Shown here piece after piece: positions 1 to 11,245 of a stretch of DNA of 64,000 nucleotides. The notes below the pieces were generated by a model. It saw nothing but the letters and a program-made list of their open reading frames with translations, did not search any database and was not told where the DNA came from. The first letter of the stretch is position 1, and every line of letters starts with the position of its first letter. A program made the position numbers and the translations under genes. The DNA comes from Pegoplata infirma (taxonomy: Eukaryota > Arthropoda > Insecta > Diptera > Anthomyiidae), in the NCBI GenBank assembly GCA_963921195.1, contig OY992537.1, positions 202,764,581-202,828,580 of the forward strand. The letters are read 5' to 3'.

Positions 1-739
1 TCGTCATTAGGAAGCTGGATTGAATCTCGTGGGGTTTCAATTATATCGCCGTTTAAAAGTTCGGAAAAATATTCTTTCCATCGAGCCATGATCTCACTTT
101 CGTCTCTCAAAATATTTCCTTCTTTGTTTTGTATATATTTTATTGGACAGTCTTTCTCTCGTCTTAACTTTTTAATGGTTTTGTAAAATAATTTCTTATT
201 CTCCTCATGGTTTTTCTCAAGAAAGTGTCCAAAATCTTCCCAGGCCTTTCCTTTTGCTTTCCGCACTAGTAGTTTTACTTTTATTCGCTGTTCTTTATAC
301 AGTTTATATGTTTGATCTGTTTTATTGTTTAGATAGGCTTTCCACAGTTCTTTCTTTTCTTTTACTTCTGTTTTTATATCATCATCCCACCATTTGGTAC
401 ATTTCACGTGATTTCCTCCACATTTTGCTTCGCCACATGTTTCTTTAGCTGCTGATAGTAATACGTCTTTAAAAGTTTGCCAAACACCTTCTAGGTTATC
501 TCCTTCTAGCTGTTGTTGCACATGCTCTTCTCGTACATTATTTGAAATAGTTGTTTGTAATTGGTTCTGAATAACTTTTTGTTTTAGTTTAGCCACTTTG
601 ATCTTTTTCTTTAAGTTTCGTTTTCTGGTTTGCTTTCGTTTATCTTGCTTTACTGTGACGAATTGAAGTACAACTAGGTGATGGTCGCTTCCAATTTCCG
701 GGCCTCTCATCACTTTTGCATCTCTACATCTAGGGAATT
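1..739 (-). pseudogene. RTE-like non-LTR retrotransposon ORF fragment (endonuclease end to reverse transcriptase N-flank)
   Basis: Read on the minus strand, a frame of about 236 codons is open from 709 down to position 1 and continues past the window edge. It starts with GPEIGSDHHLV, the SDHHLV signature at the end of the apurinic-type endonuclease of non-LTR elements. It then shows TKWWDDDIK, KKELWKAYL, GKAWEDFGHFLEKN and RWKEYFSELLN, which in RTE/Bov-B-type LINEs link the endonuclease to the reverse transcriptase. Upstream, CRDAKVMR lies in another frame and two TGA codons precede GPEIG, so a one-base frameshift near 709-710 breaks the endonuclease. Similarity is lost near 740, so the copy is 5'-truncated or interrupted. 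The RTE assignment is by motif recognition. The catalytic reverse transcriptase motifs would lie outside the window. Confidence 0.8.
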
Positions 740-1090
740 CATTTCAATAGACAATAGAGTCTAAACTACTAGATTGAAAAAAATAAATTTGTATTGGCAA
801 TCTAATAGATTGAAACTGGATTGGAGCCACAATCTACTTTAAGCTAGCTTAGAGGACCAGTGTTAATGCACTATAAGAGTAAAAGGAATAAATATAAAAG
901 CCCTTATGTCGAACCACCACTAGTTTTTAGAATTTCTTTACATTTCGCAAACGTTTCACCTTTTTCTATAACAAAAACATGGTACCTTACGGAACTTTTG
1001 TCGATTTTTTTTATTTTGTTCCACAAAATTCATATTTTATTCAAATTATTTAAAATAAAAAAAATCTAAAAATAATAAAAAATATTGAAA
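740..1090. other. AT-rich spacer, no feature seen
   Basis: Open frames here are short and low-complexity. No repeat boundary or coding signature is recognisable. Confidence 0.5.
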
Positions 1091-1094
1091 AAAA

Positions 1095-1212
1095 TAAAAA
1101 ATCGGGATCCCGAAAATCCCGGGATTGAAAATCAGAAATCCCGAGATTCGGGACTTGCCTAATCCCGAAAATCCCGGGATTTCCGGGATCGGGATATCCC
1201 GATTGGAAACCC
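1095..1212. repeat. Cluster of CGGGAT / ATCCCG motifs
   Basis: About 115 bases carry repeated, partly palindromic GGGATCCCGAAAATCCCG-type motifs, in strong contrast to the AT-rich surroundings. The cluster ends in GATTGGAAACCCTAA, whose complement TTAGGGTTTCCAATC resembles the YARNG start of hAT termini. It may be the subterminal region of a DNA transposon, but no partner end or target duplication is clear. Confidence 0.4.
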
Positions 1213-1371
1213 TAATAAAAACGCAACTTACGAAAGGCTTCTAACAAGGAAAGTCTCCCTTATATCACCCTCCGATCTTCATGAAATTTGAATATGATGT
1301 TCAGAACGAAAAAAAAAATCGACACGTATTTTTTTTAGCGGCCCAAATTCGTTTTTACGGTTGCAGGACGC

Positions 1372-1469
1372 CAGTCAAAAGGCGTAAATCGCAAAAAACC
1401 GAAAAAGGTAAATTTCAGTCGATTTGTATGGGGGGAAATTTACCTTTTTCGGTTTACGCCTTTTGACTG
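1372..1469. repeat. Hairpin, two-part stem
   Basis: CAGTCAAAAGGCGTAAA (1372-1388) pairs with TTTACGCCTTTTGACTG (1453-1469), and CCGAAAAAGGTAAATTT (about 1399-1415) pairs with AAATTTACCTTTTTCGG (about 1436-1452). Both stems look perfect. It sits inside the left part of the fold-back block. Confidence 0.75.
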
Positions 1470-1800
1470 AAATTAAATATAGCCATATTTTGTATCAGAT
1501 TAAAGGTATTTAAAGTAATTCCTGCGAATTTTGTACTCTTTCCCAAAACATTAAATCATGATAACGTTTTGCGGAAGATTTGGGTGTACTTGCCAAAGCA
1601 AAGTTTTTTTAGAAAAAATAATGTTATATTACTTTGCTATTCCATGCAAAACGAATTGAAATATCAGTGTTTATACATTTTGGAGAGTATAAAAGATTCG
1701 GCACCAAAGAATATAACACCCTCACTTGTTTTATGTACATTTGATAACCAAATGGAAAATTTTTATGCGAAAAGCTTAGACTTGGTGAAAAAGTAGTTGT

Positions 1801-2380
1801 GGTAAAAAAAATGTTTTTTTTTCACGAATAACAAAATTATGTTAAAAAAATTTTATAAACCCAAAATTTTTGGTAAAAAAAATTTTGATAAAAAAAGTTT
1901 TTGATGAATTTTTTTTATGAAAAAAAAAATTTTTTTGATGTAAAAAAATTGATGAAAAAAAATATGAAAAAAAAATTTTTTTGTGAGAAAAAAATTGATA
2001 ATAAAAAATTTGATTAAAAAATTTGATGAAAAAAAAATATGTTAAAAAAAAGTTTGAAAAATAAATTTTGATGAAAAAAAAATTAATGAAAAAAAAAAAT
2101 TGATTAAAAAAAAAAATTTAATAAAAAAAAAATTGATGAAAAAAAAAAATAATGAAAAAAAAAATTATAAAAAAAAAATTATGAAAAAAAGTTTGATGAA
2201 AACAAAAAAAAAATATGAAAAATAAAAAAATTTTATGAAAAAAAAATTGATGAAAAAAAATTTGATGGAAAAAAAATTTGATGGAAAAAAAAAATTGATG
2301 AAAAAACAAAAATTGATGAAATAAAAAATTTTATAAAAAAAAAATTTGATGAAAAAAAAAATTTTTTTTGTTGAAAAATT
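1801..2380. repeat. A-rich microsatellite, degenerate TTGATGAAAAAAAA units
   Basis: Irregular repeats of roughly 12-18 bases of the form GATGAAAAAAAAATT. The same motif forms arrays at six other places in the window and, as at 31.3 and 56.3 kb, leads directly into a CAGCTG repeat. Confidence 0.85.
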
Positions 2381-2612
2381 ATTATGTTACTTTTTATTCA
2401 CCAGCTGGTGAAAAACTGTTTTATTCACCACGAGGTTAATTATTATCCAAGTTACAAACCTAAGTTATTAAAATTTATGGTTTTAAGAAAATGAAAATAG
2501 TAATTCTTGTTTCTTTTTCGTTAATTGTTAGCCTTATATAGTCAAACTGAGGTGGCGTCCTGCAACTTTTTTAAAATTAGACACCAGCCTAAAAACATTA
2601 TCATGTTAAAAG
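2381..2612 (+). repeat. CAGCTG dispersed repeat, copy 1
   Basis: About 230 bases matching 56521-56757 and the two halves 31396-31453 plus 34200-34375. Shared landmarks are TTATTCACCAGCTGGTGAA (containing the 12-base palindrome CACCAGCTGGTG), ATTATTATCCAAGTTACAAA, GTGGCGTCCTGCAAC, and the end AAACATTATCATGTTAAAA. No coding potential. Family name unknown. Confidence 0.8.
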
Positions 2613-2940
2613 TTAATATTTTTTGACTTACAAAAAATTTCCTAAAATTTTGGTTTTTTACTCAATATGACGAAAGTTGTGCATGGTTGGACACGTTCTT
2701 TGTGCACGAAGATAGGGGTTTCAAAGACCTTTCATTTGGTATCCAACATGACTGGATTTAAAAAACTGAACAATTACAGTTCCCCCCTCATTTTCATCCC
2801 CTAAACATGAATTTGGGCCGCTAAAAAAAAAACGTGTCCGTTTACTTTTCCTGCTCTACCAAATAAAACCAATTTCATAGAGACCGGCGGGTGACACCAG
2901 GGAGACCTTCCTTGTAAGTCTTTTCGAAATATTTCTAATT

Positions 2941-3505
2941 TTTCTAGTCAGGTTGATATTAAATTTCAAAAAAATTAGTTTAGTAGTTAAGTTATGGTCA
3001 AAACGCGGAATATTTTGGATTTTATCTCAAATTCACCTGTTGAAAAACCCGCTTAGCACGTTTCGAAAATTATTATGAGGCAAATAAATATTTACAGAAA
3101 GGTTTTCAAAAATTTTTTAAACTCAATTTTTATATTTTTTTTTTCAATATTACCCCAGAATCCTTATTTGACCAATTCAATTCAATGAATGTTTTGTTTA
3201 AAATATGTATTTACCCGTTTTAAATTGTAGGGTATTTAAAAGGAATCACAAAAACAATCCACAGACAAATGTGTTCATTATTTGTTTCTTTTATATACAT
3301 AAGGATTTATTTATAAACACAAGGATTTATGGTGCAGTTAATTGCAGTTAAAACCACAAAAAATTGTTATTGACATATTGAATTAAAAAAACAATATGGA
3401 TTTTTCCTTTTTTAAATATTTGCTGCAAATATATATATTTTTTTAGCAATGTTTGGCCTTAAAAAATTTATATATGAAAATAAATATTATTTTGTTTAAA
3501 CATTA
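2941..3505. other. AT-rich spacer
   Basis: No gene or clear repeat boundary. A weak resemblance to the fold-back repeat interior (around 2950-3010) is all I can see. Confidence 0.45.
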
Positions 3506-3513
3506 TTGCAGAA

Positions 3514-5331
3514 TAGGGTGGCTCGTTTTTGGGCTTTTCTCTCTGACCAAATTCTAATACCCGCCAAAGTGTCGGTCCCCTAAGGGTAACTCACATGCAA
3601 AATATCACTCCGATCGGAGTTTATCTTCTGTCTCCACTTTGAGCCTGAAAATTGGGGTTTTTGCAAAAAAGGACTTTTTAAACAAAAAATAAAAAAATTT
3701 AAAGTTTTTTTATTAAAATAATTAAAAAATTATTTTTGTATAATATTCGATCGTAAATACTTAAAATATGAAATTTAAAGATTTTACGATATCATTAACC
3801 AGTTCAAACTTGATACCAAAAAAATGGCATGGTTTTGGGGGCGTTCTCAAAACACCTTTTTCAAAATTTTAAAATTTTATTGAAAAAAAAATTAAAATAT
3901 ATAAGTTTTTCTTACTGAATTCATTAAGAACACCTTGGAGAAGAAAAATGTGAAATATGGCGGATATCCGTCGGGCCACTTTTCGGGAATCGCGGGGGGA
4001 AGTTAGCGGATTTCAAGGAAATGTTGGTTTTGTCAATAATTCAGATTAATAAAATCTTATAAATTTCATTTTTGGGAAAATTAACGGTTTTTTGGTATCG
4101 TGGCTTTCTATTAAATAACTTTAAGTCTGTCGTGAAATCTTACCGATCTAGGACGCATTTAACCCACATTGGCTGGGGGTCAAATATGACCCACGCAGAA
4201 AATTTGAAGTTTAGAGCTTAAATTTTGTGCTATAAACAAGTATCAAGTGGCTTCTGTGCTATTTCCCAAAACTATAATTTCGTATTAATATATTATCTTT
4301 AAAAAAATCGTTAACCCCTCTTGGTAGGGGGTCAAAAATGACCCATTCAGTAAAAAATACTACTATATATTTTGTTGATATCAAAAAATTCAAGTACTAT
4401 TCCTAAAAGTATTTTCCGGGGTCATTTTTGACCCTTGGCCAATATGGGTTAAAGATATCTTAAATAGGTAAGATTTTAGGGCTGATTTAAAGTTTTCTAA
4501 TAGATTGCCCCAAATTATTTTTTTATAAAAAATAAATATTTTTTAGTGAATGGGTCATTTTTAACCCCCTACGAAGAAGGGTTAATGATTTTTGTAAAGA
4601 TAATATATTAATACGAAATTATAGTTTGGGGAGATATCACAGAAGCCATTTGATACTTGTTTATAGCACAAAATTTATGCTCTAAACTTCAAATTTTCTG
4701 CGTGGGTCACATTTGACCCCAAGCCAATGTGGGTTAAAGGCGCCCTAGATCGGTAAGATTTCACGACAGACTTAAAGTTATTTAATAGAATGCCACGATA
4801 CCAAAAAACCGTTAATCTTCCCAAAAATGGAATTTATAAGATTTTATTAATCCGAATGATTGATAAAACCAACATTTCCATCCGCCATATTTCACATTTT
4901 TCTTCTCCAAGATGTTCTTAATGAATTCAGAAAGAAAAACTTATATATTTTAAAATTTTTTTCAATAAAATTTGCAAATTTTGAAAAAAGGTGTTTTGAG
5001 AACGCCCCCAAAACCATGCCATTTTTTTGGTATCAAGTTTGAACGGGTTAATGATATCGTAAAATTTTTAAATTTCATATTTAAGTATTTACGATCGAAT
5101 ATTATACAAAAATAATTTTTTAATTATTTTAATAAAAAAACTTAAATTTTTTTTATTTTTTGTTTAAAAAGTCGTTTTTGGAAAAACCCAAATTTTCAGG
5201 CTCAAAGTGGAGACAGAAGATAAACTCCGATCGGAGTGATATTTTGCATGTGAGTTACCCTTAGGGGACCGACACTTTTGGCGGGTATTAGAATTTGATC
5301 AGAGAGAAAAGCCCAAAAACGAGCCACTCTA
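3514..5331. mobile_element. Palindromic non-autonomous hAT-like element (1818 bp)
   Basis: The two halves are near-complete reverse complements centred near 4423. Ends read TAGGGTGGCTCGTTTTTGGG on the left and, reverse-complemented, TAGAGTGGCTCGTTTTTGGG on the right. The element is flanked by identical 8-mers TTGCAGAA at 3506-3513 and 5332-5339. An 8-bp duplication plus termini fitting YARNG indicate the hAT superfamily. No transposase frame is present. The whole element would fold into one hairpin with arms of about 0.9 kb. Inner arms carry GGGTCA / TGACCC motifs (4190, 4330, 4430, 4552, 4706). Confidence 0.85.
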
Positions 5332-5339
5332 TTGCAGAA

Positions 5340-6116
5340 TGTTTAAATATTATTTTAACATATTTTTTTTTGTTGTAATAATTTACTTTCCATTTTTCTC
5401 TAGCTAATTTGTGTTTTTAATACCACCTCCTTTTAATTTAGCTTGGCAAAAAATTCATGTTCTTGTTAAATTTTACTTCAATTTATATCTCCCTTTGGAT
5501 GATTTTAATGTCTATTTGTGGGAAGTAAATAATGGAATGGGAGAGTGTTTGTAATCTCATGATGCCAATTATTTTATAGCACAAACATTAACAGGAAAGG
5601 GAAAGTGTGCCAAAGAAAAAAGAAGTTCAGAAACATTTTTCAATAGAAAAAATTTTTGATTCTAAAAACGTTTTCTTTAGAAAAGATTTTAAAAAACATT
5701 AACAGGAAAGGGAAAGTGTGCCAAAGAAAAAAGAAGTTCAGAAACATTTTTCAATAGAAAAAATTTTTGATTCTAAAAACGTTTTCTTTAGAAAAGATTT
5801 TAAATTCTAGCACACTTTTTCTATAGAAAACTTCTCAGAAATTTTTCCTTTTGAAATTTTCTCCGGAGAAATTCTTTCTATAGGAAATGTTTTAGATTTT
5901 GAGACATTTTTCCTTTGGACAAGTCTCAGATTTTAAAATATTTTCCCTGACTCTTAAAACTGTAATTTCGTGTAACTTCCCATTACTCTTACATTCAACT
6001 GATCCGTTTGTTGTCATTAATGTACGTGTAGCTGTAAATCTTCTTTAAGTAAAAGCTGCATGTGGATATGTATTTGTCTTTGTAATTGCGTTTGTCAGTA
6101 AAAACATTAGTAACAT
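5340..6116. other. AT-rich spacer with one tandem duplication
   Basis: No gene. 5583-5693 and 5694-5804 are an apparently exact 111-bp tandem duplication (AACAGGAAAGGGAAAGTGTG to AAAAGATTTTAA). Downstream are loose GAAAATTTTC-type repeats resembling those at 62.5-63.5 kb. Confidence 0.6.
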
Positions 6117-6241
6117 CCCAGCAAAAATTGGCATTACTAGTAATGGGTTTTGTAATCCGAATCAGATGTTAATCAGTAGTTACTTATTGAATGAAACACT
6201 AATTATTTTAACAAGGGCGTGAGACAAAAATAACTACACCT

Positions 6242-7549
6242 TTTCCAATTGAAATTCAGAAAAGATCAATTGTAATTCAGAAATCACAATTGAAATTCAG
6301 AAATCCCAATTGAAATTCAGAATAGCCCAATTGAAATTCAGAAATCATAATTGAAATTCAGAAAAGCCCAATTGAAATTCAGAAATCACAATTGAAATTC
6401 AGAAAAGCCCAATTGAAATTCAGAAATCACAATTGAAATTCAGAAAAGCACAATTGAAATTCAGAAAAGATCAATTGAAATTCAGAAAAGCCCAATTGAA
6501 ATTCAGAAAAGCACAATTGAAATTCAGAAAAGCCCAATTGAAATTCAGAAAAGCACAATTGAAATTCAGAAAACCCCAATTAAAATTTAGAAAAGCACAA
6601 TTGAAATTCAGAAAAGCACAATTGAAATTCAGAAATCGTAATTGAAATTCAGAAAAGCCCAATTGAAATTCAGAAAAGCACAATTGAAATTCAGAAATGT
6701 CCAATTGAAATTCAGAAAAGCATAATTGAAATTCAGAAATCGTAATTGAAATTCAGAAATCGTAATTGAAATTCAGAAAAGCCCAATTGAAATTCAGAAA
6801 ATCACAATTGAAATTCAGAAAATCACAATTGAAATTCAGAAAAGCCCAATTGAAATTCAGAAAATCACAATTGAAATTCAGAAAAGCACAATTGAAATTC
6901 AGAAAATCACAATTGAAATTCAGAAAATCACAATTGAAATTCAGAAAAGCACAATTGAAATTCAGAAAATCACAATTGAAATTCAGAATAGCCCAATTGA
7001 AATTCAGAAAATCACAATTGAAATTCAGAAAAGCCCAATTGAAATTCAGAAAAGCCCAATTGAAATTCAGAAAAGACCAATTGAAATTCAGAAATCGTAA
7101 TTGAAATTCAGAAAAGCCTAATTGAAATTCAGAAAAGCACAATTGAAATTCAGAAAAGCACAATTGAAATTCAGAAAAGCCCAATTGAAATTCAGAAAAG
7201 ACCAATTGAAATTCAGAAATCGTAATTGAAATTCAGAAAAGCCCAATTGAAATTCAGAAAATCACAATTGAAATTCAGAAAATCACAATTGAAATTCAGA
7301 AAAGCCCAATTGAAATTTAGAAAAGCACAATTGAAATTCAGAAAAGCACAATTGAAATTCAGAAAATCACAATTGAAATTCAGAAAAGCCCAATTGAAAT
7401 TCAGAAAGCCCAATTGAAATTCAGAAAATCACAATTGAAATTCAGAAAAGCCCAATTGAAATTCAGAAATCATAATTGAAATTCAGAAAAGACCAATTGA
7501 AATTCAGAAATCACAATTGAAATTCAGAAATCACAATTGAAATTCAGAA
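6242..7549 (+). repeat. 21-bp minisatellite, left arm
   Basis: About 62 units, each AATTGAAATTCAGAAA followed by a variable tail ending AGCCC, AGCAC, ATCAC, AGACC, AGATC or a one-base-shorter TCGT/TCAC form. Because 21 is a multiple of three, each frame gives a periodic peptide (for example KFRKAQL) that should not be taken as a protein. Confidence 0.9.
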
Positions 7550-7984
7550 AATGTAAACAAACCAATTATGAGTCACCACTACATAGACACATTAAACAAA
7601 TGCTGTACAACAATGAGAGTATTTAACTTTATTCTCTTGCTACGTATTGTAGAGAGCAGACAGACAATAATACACTCATAGAATGTTGTAGGTAAAATTT
7701 AGTTTAACTGAATTTTTATTATTTTTTGTAAATTAATTAATATAGTGAACAAAAATATTTACTCTACCTTGACAAATGCATTAATGAAAAATTAGTTTTA
7801 AAGAAAAATAATAAAAAGTCAGTTTCACTTAATGTTACCTTAAGCATTTTATGAGTGTATTGTCTGTCTGCTCTCTACAATACGTAGCAAGAGAATAAAG
7901 TTAGATACTCTCATATACACATTTCTGTACTGCATTTGCATAATGTGTCTATGTTTGCAGTGGTGACTAATAATTGGTTTGTTT

Positions 7985-9316
7985 ACATTTTCTGAATTTC
8001 AATTGTGATTTCTGAATTTCAATTGTGATTTCTGAATTTCAATTGGGCTTTTCTGAATTTCAATTGTGATATTCTGAATTTCAATTGATCTTTTCTGAAT
8101 TTCAATTGTGTTTTTCTGAATTTCAATTGGGCTTTTCTGAATTTCAATTGTGATTTTCTGAATTTCAATTGTGATTATCTGAATTTCAATTGTGCTTTTC
8201 TGAATTTCAATTGTGCTTTTCTGAATTTCAATTGGGCTTTTCTGAATTTCAATTGTGATTTTCTGAATTTCAATTGTGATTTTCTGAATTTCAATTGGGC
8301 TTTTCTGAATTTCAATTACGATTTCTGAATTTCAATTGGTCTTTTCTGAATTTCAATTGGGCTTTTCTGAATTTCAATTGTGCTTTTCTGAATTTCAATT
8401 GTGCTTTTCTGAATTTCAATTGGGCTTTTCTGAATTTTAATTACGATTTCTGAATTTCAATTGGGCTTTTCTGAATTTCAATTGTGATTTTCTGAATTTC
8501 AATTGGGCTTTTCTGAATTTCAATTGTGATTTTCTGAATTTCAATTGGGCTATTCTGAATTTCAATTGTGATTTTCTGAATTTCAATTGCGCTTTTCTGA
8601 ATTTCAATTGTGATTTTCTGAATTTCAATTGTGATTTTGTGAATTTCAATTGTGCTTTTCTGAATTTCAATTGTGCTTTTCTGAATTTAAATTGGGCTTT
8701 TGTGAATTTCAATTGTGATTTTCTGAATTTCAATTGTGATTTTCTGAATTTCAATTGGGCTTTTCTGAATTTCAATTACGATTTCTGAATTTCAATTACG
8801 ATTTCTGAATTTCAATTATGCTTTTCTGAATTTCAATTGGGCATTTCTGAATTTCAATTGTGCTTTTCTGAATTTCAATTGGGCTTTTCTGAATTTCAAT
8901 TACGATTTCTGAATTTCAATTGTGCTTTTCTGAATTTCAATTGTGCTTTTCTGAATTTCAATTGGGGTTTTCTGAATTTCAATTGTGCTTTTCTGAATTT
9001 CAATTGGGCTTTTCTGAATTTCAATTGTGCTTTTCTGAATTTCAATTGGGCTTTTCTGAATTTCAATTGATCTTTTCTGAATTTCAATTGTGCTTTTCTG
9101 AATTTCAATTGTGATTTCTGAATTTCAATTGGGCTTTTCTGAATTTCAATTGTGATTTCTGAATTTCAATTGGGCTTTTCTGAATTTCAATTGTGATTTC
9201 TGAATTTCAATTGGGCTTTTCTGAATTTCAATTACGATTTCTGAATTTCAATTGTGCTTTTCTGAATTTCAATTGAGATTTCTGAATTACAATTGATCTT
9301 TTCTGAATTTCAATTG
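7985..9316 (-). repeat. 21-bp minisatellite, right arm (inverted)
   Basis: Same unit in reverse complement. Unit variants occur in nearly the same order, read outward from the centre, as in the left arm; the frames at 6433-6645 (+) and 8896-9108 (-) give identical 70-residue conceptual peptides. Confidence 0.9.
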
Positions 9317-11245
9317 GAAAAGGTGTAGTGAAGAGTATGTAGATAAATAAGTTGTTACTGACTCGGATTACTAATAAGGAGTAAAAACCCATTACTAATA
9401 AGAAGTAAAATAATTAGTTAATTAAAACATTTTAAATTTAATTTGTTTTTACTAAAACTTAAAAATTGCGGTATTTTTATTAAGTTTTTAAGTACTTTTT
9501 AAGTTAATTGAATTGTAAAGGTTAAAAACTGCAAGTTCAAGGAGATATTATTACTTAGAAGTGCTTTTATAACATATTACTGAAAAGTAGTTACTTTCGG
9601 GCTTAAAATAATGTTAATGGTAATGGGTACTCATTATAAATAATGTATTTGGTAATGATTACTTTTCACAATTCATTACCATGTTTTTGCTGGGATGTTA
9701 CAAAAAGCAGTCGTGGGATTTTTAAAAAGACTGCGAGAAAAAAAAATACTTGACACTTGAAATTATTGTAACATGATATTATACTCATTGGTATAGAAAA
9801 TGTTGATAGTGAAATGTGTAAAACACTATGAAAATTACAAAACATAAGTAAAAAAATTAAATTCGACTTGGGTGAATCAATGAATGCCCTACACAATGTC
9901 TAAAATATTTTGAATGATGATTTTTGATTTTGACTGCAACTCCACAGTTTAAGTCAATGACGTTCGACTTTATAAGTATGTGCAGAATTTCAAAGTGGGG
10001 ACATCAGATAGTTATGCTGCAAAAATTAAAAACAATTATGCTGAAAAAAACAAAAAGATTGTGCTAAAAAAAAAAATTAAGAATTTTTTAAAGAATACGG
10101 TTAATGAATTTTTTTTTTTAAATGCCAAAATTCAAAGAATTTTAAGACAAAAATTTCAAAAATAATTACTAACAAGTAAAAAAGTTAAATTTGGCTTTGC
10201 CGAATGTAGTGATACCCTCCACAATTTCAAAAAGATTATTGCAAAAAAACTTTTTTTTAAAATGAAATTACTTAAAAAAAAAAAAATTGGAAAAAAATTA
10301 TTCCGCGAAAAAAAAAATTTTGGTAAAAAAAAAGGCCGCAATTTTTTTCTTTTTTTGTCAAAAAATATGTTCGTACATGTTTAAATACCATTTGGTGTTC
10401 AATTATGTTCACATATGTCAACCAGCAGCCGAATTAAAGCATTTTGTATTTTTAGGTTATGTTGAATGTACTAAAATTTTTGAGGTGTCTTTACATTTTC
10501 GTTCATAACTTTTAAACCGCTTAACCGATATCGCTCAAATGCAATACCAAACTTCTCAGGAGAACTTCCAATAAATGTGTTAAGTTTCAGTCATATCCGT
10601 GTAGTATTTTGGTCGTGATCACCATTTCCACAGACAGACGGACAGACGGACCGACGGACCGACGGACAGACGGACATCGCTAGAATGTCTTAAAATCGAT
10701 CGGGGATCATGAATATATATCGTTAAACTATATTCAATTTGAGCTATCTAAAAAAACATAACTTTTCAGGAGAGCAAAAAAACCGTCGCATTCGCGTATT
10801 TTTAAACTTTTTGTCATTCGATCTTTTACAATATTAATTAATAATTGCTACTAAATTTTACACGTGCTTTGTTTGTAAAAATTCGTATTATTCGCTGAGT
10901 TACAGCAGATAGCTCAACCTTTTTTATTTGAAATTAATCAACCTAAGCAGATAAGTAGCTAATTAAATATAGACTTTAAAGCTTTATAACTTTTTAACGG
11001 ATTATGTTAAAAATGTGAATTTGGTACCATATTTCTCAGTTTTTAAAGCCCTTCCGTTACATGTGTTAAAAAAATACTTTTTAATTTTTTTTTAAATCAT
11101 CGATTTTTTCGCGCTTTATCGCCATTATTTGGAACCTTCATGAAGCTTGCGAAAAATGTCGTAACACTTGTGTTTGCTGTACAATCGAATAGACAAATGA
11201 AATATGCAAAAATTTCAACCGATTTTGCTCCGCATCGAAATATGG

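Larger units (their letters stand above)
1225..2940. repeat. Block flanked by a diverged inverted repeat
   Basis: The segment 1225-1370 (AACAAGGAAAGTCTCCC, CACCCTCCGATCTTCATG, TTTTAGCGGCCCAAATTC) recurs as a diverged reverse complement at 2800-2940 (GAATTTGGGCCGCTAAAA, TGACACCAGGGAGACC). The two arms enclose a hairpin, an A-rich microsatellite and the CAGCTG repeat. A related, further diverged stretch lies at about 47560-47700. This looks like a decayed fold-back element; exact ends are uncertain. Confidence 0.5.
6117..9694. mobile_element. 3.6-kb palindromic element with CCCAGCAAAAA ends and minisatellite arms
   Basis: Ends are CCCAGCAAAAA (6117) and TTTTTGCTGGG (9694); the inverted match continues outward (GTAACAT / ATGTTAC), so the true terminus and target duplication are unclear. 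Next inward come matching subterminal segments (AATGGGTTTT near 6146, complement near 9387; AACTACACCTTTTCCAATTG near 6231, complement near 9306), then two inverted 21-bp minisatellite arrays, then an inverted core (CATAGACACATTA near 7574, complement near 7945) with an unpaired centre near 7730-7830. No transposase is visible. A second element with the same termini is at 59555-60287. Confidence 0.7.

Noticed and set aside
6433..9114. KFRKAQL / FLNFNWA repeat proteins
   Set aside because: Products of a 21-bp minisatellite read in frame on either strand. No non-repeat domain or start context.
6242..9316. CRISPR-like regular array
   Set aside because: Units are contiguous with only a 4-5 base variable tail, there are no spacers, and the setting is eukaryotic.
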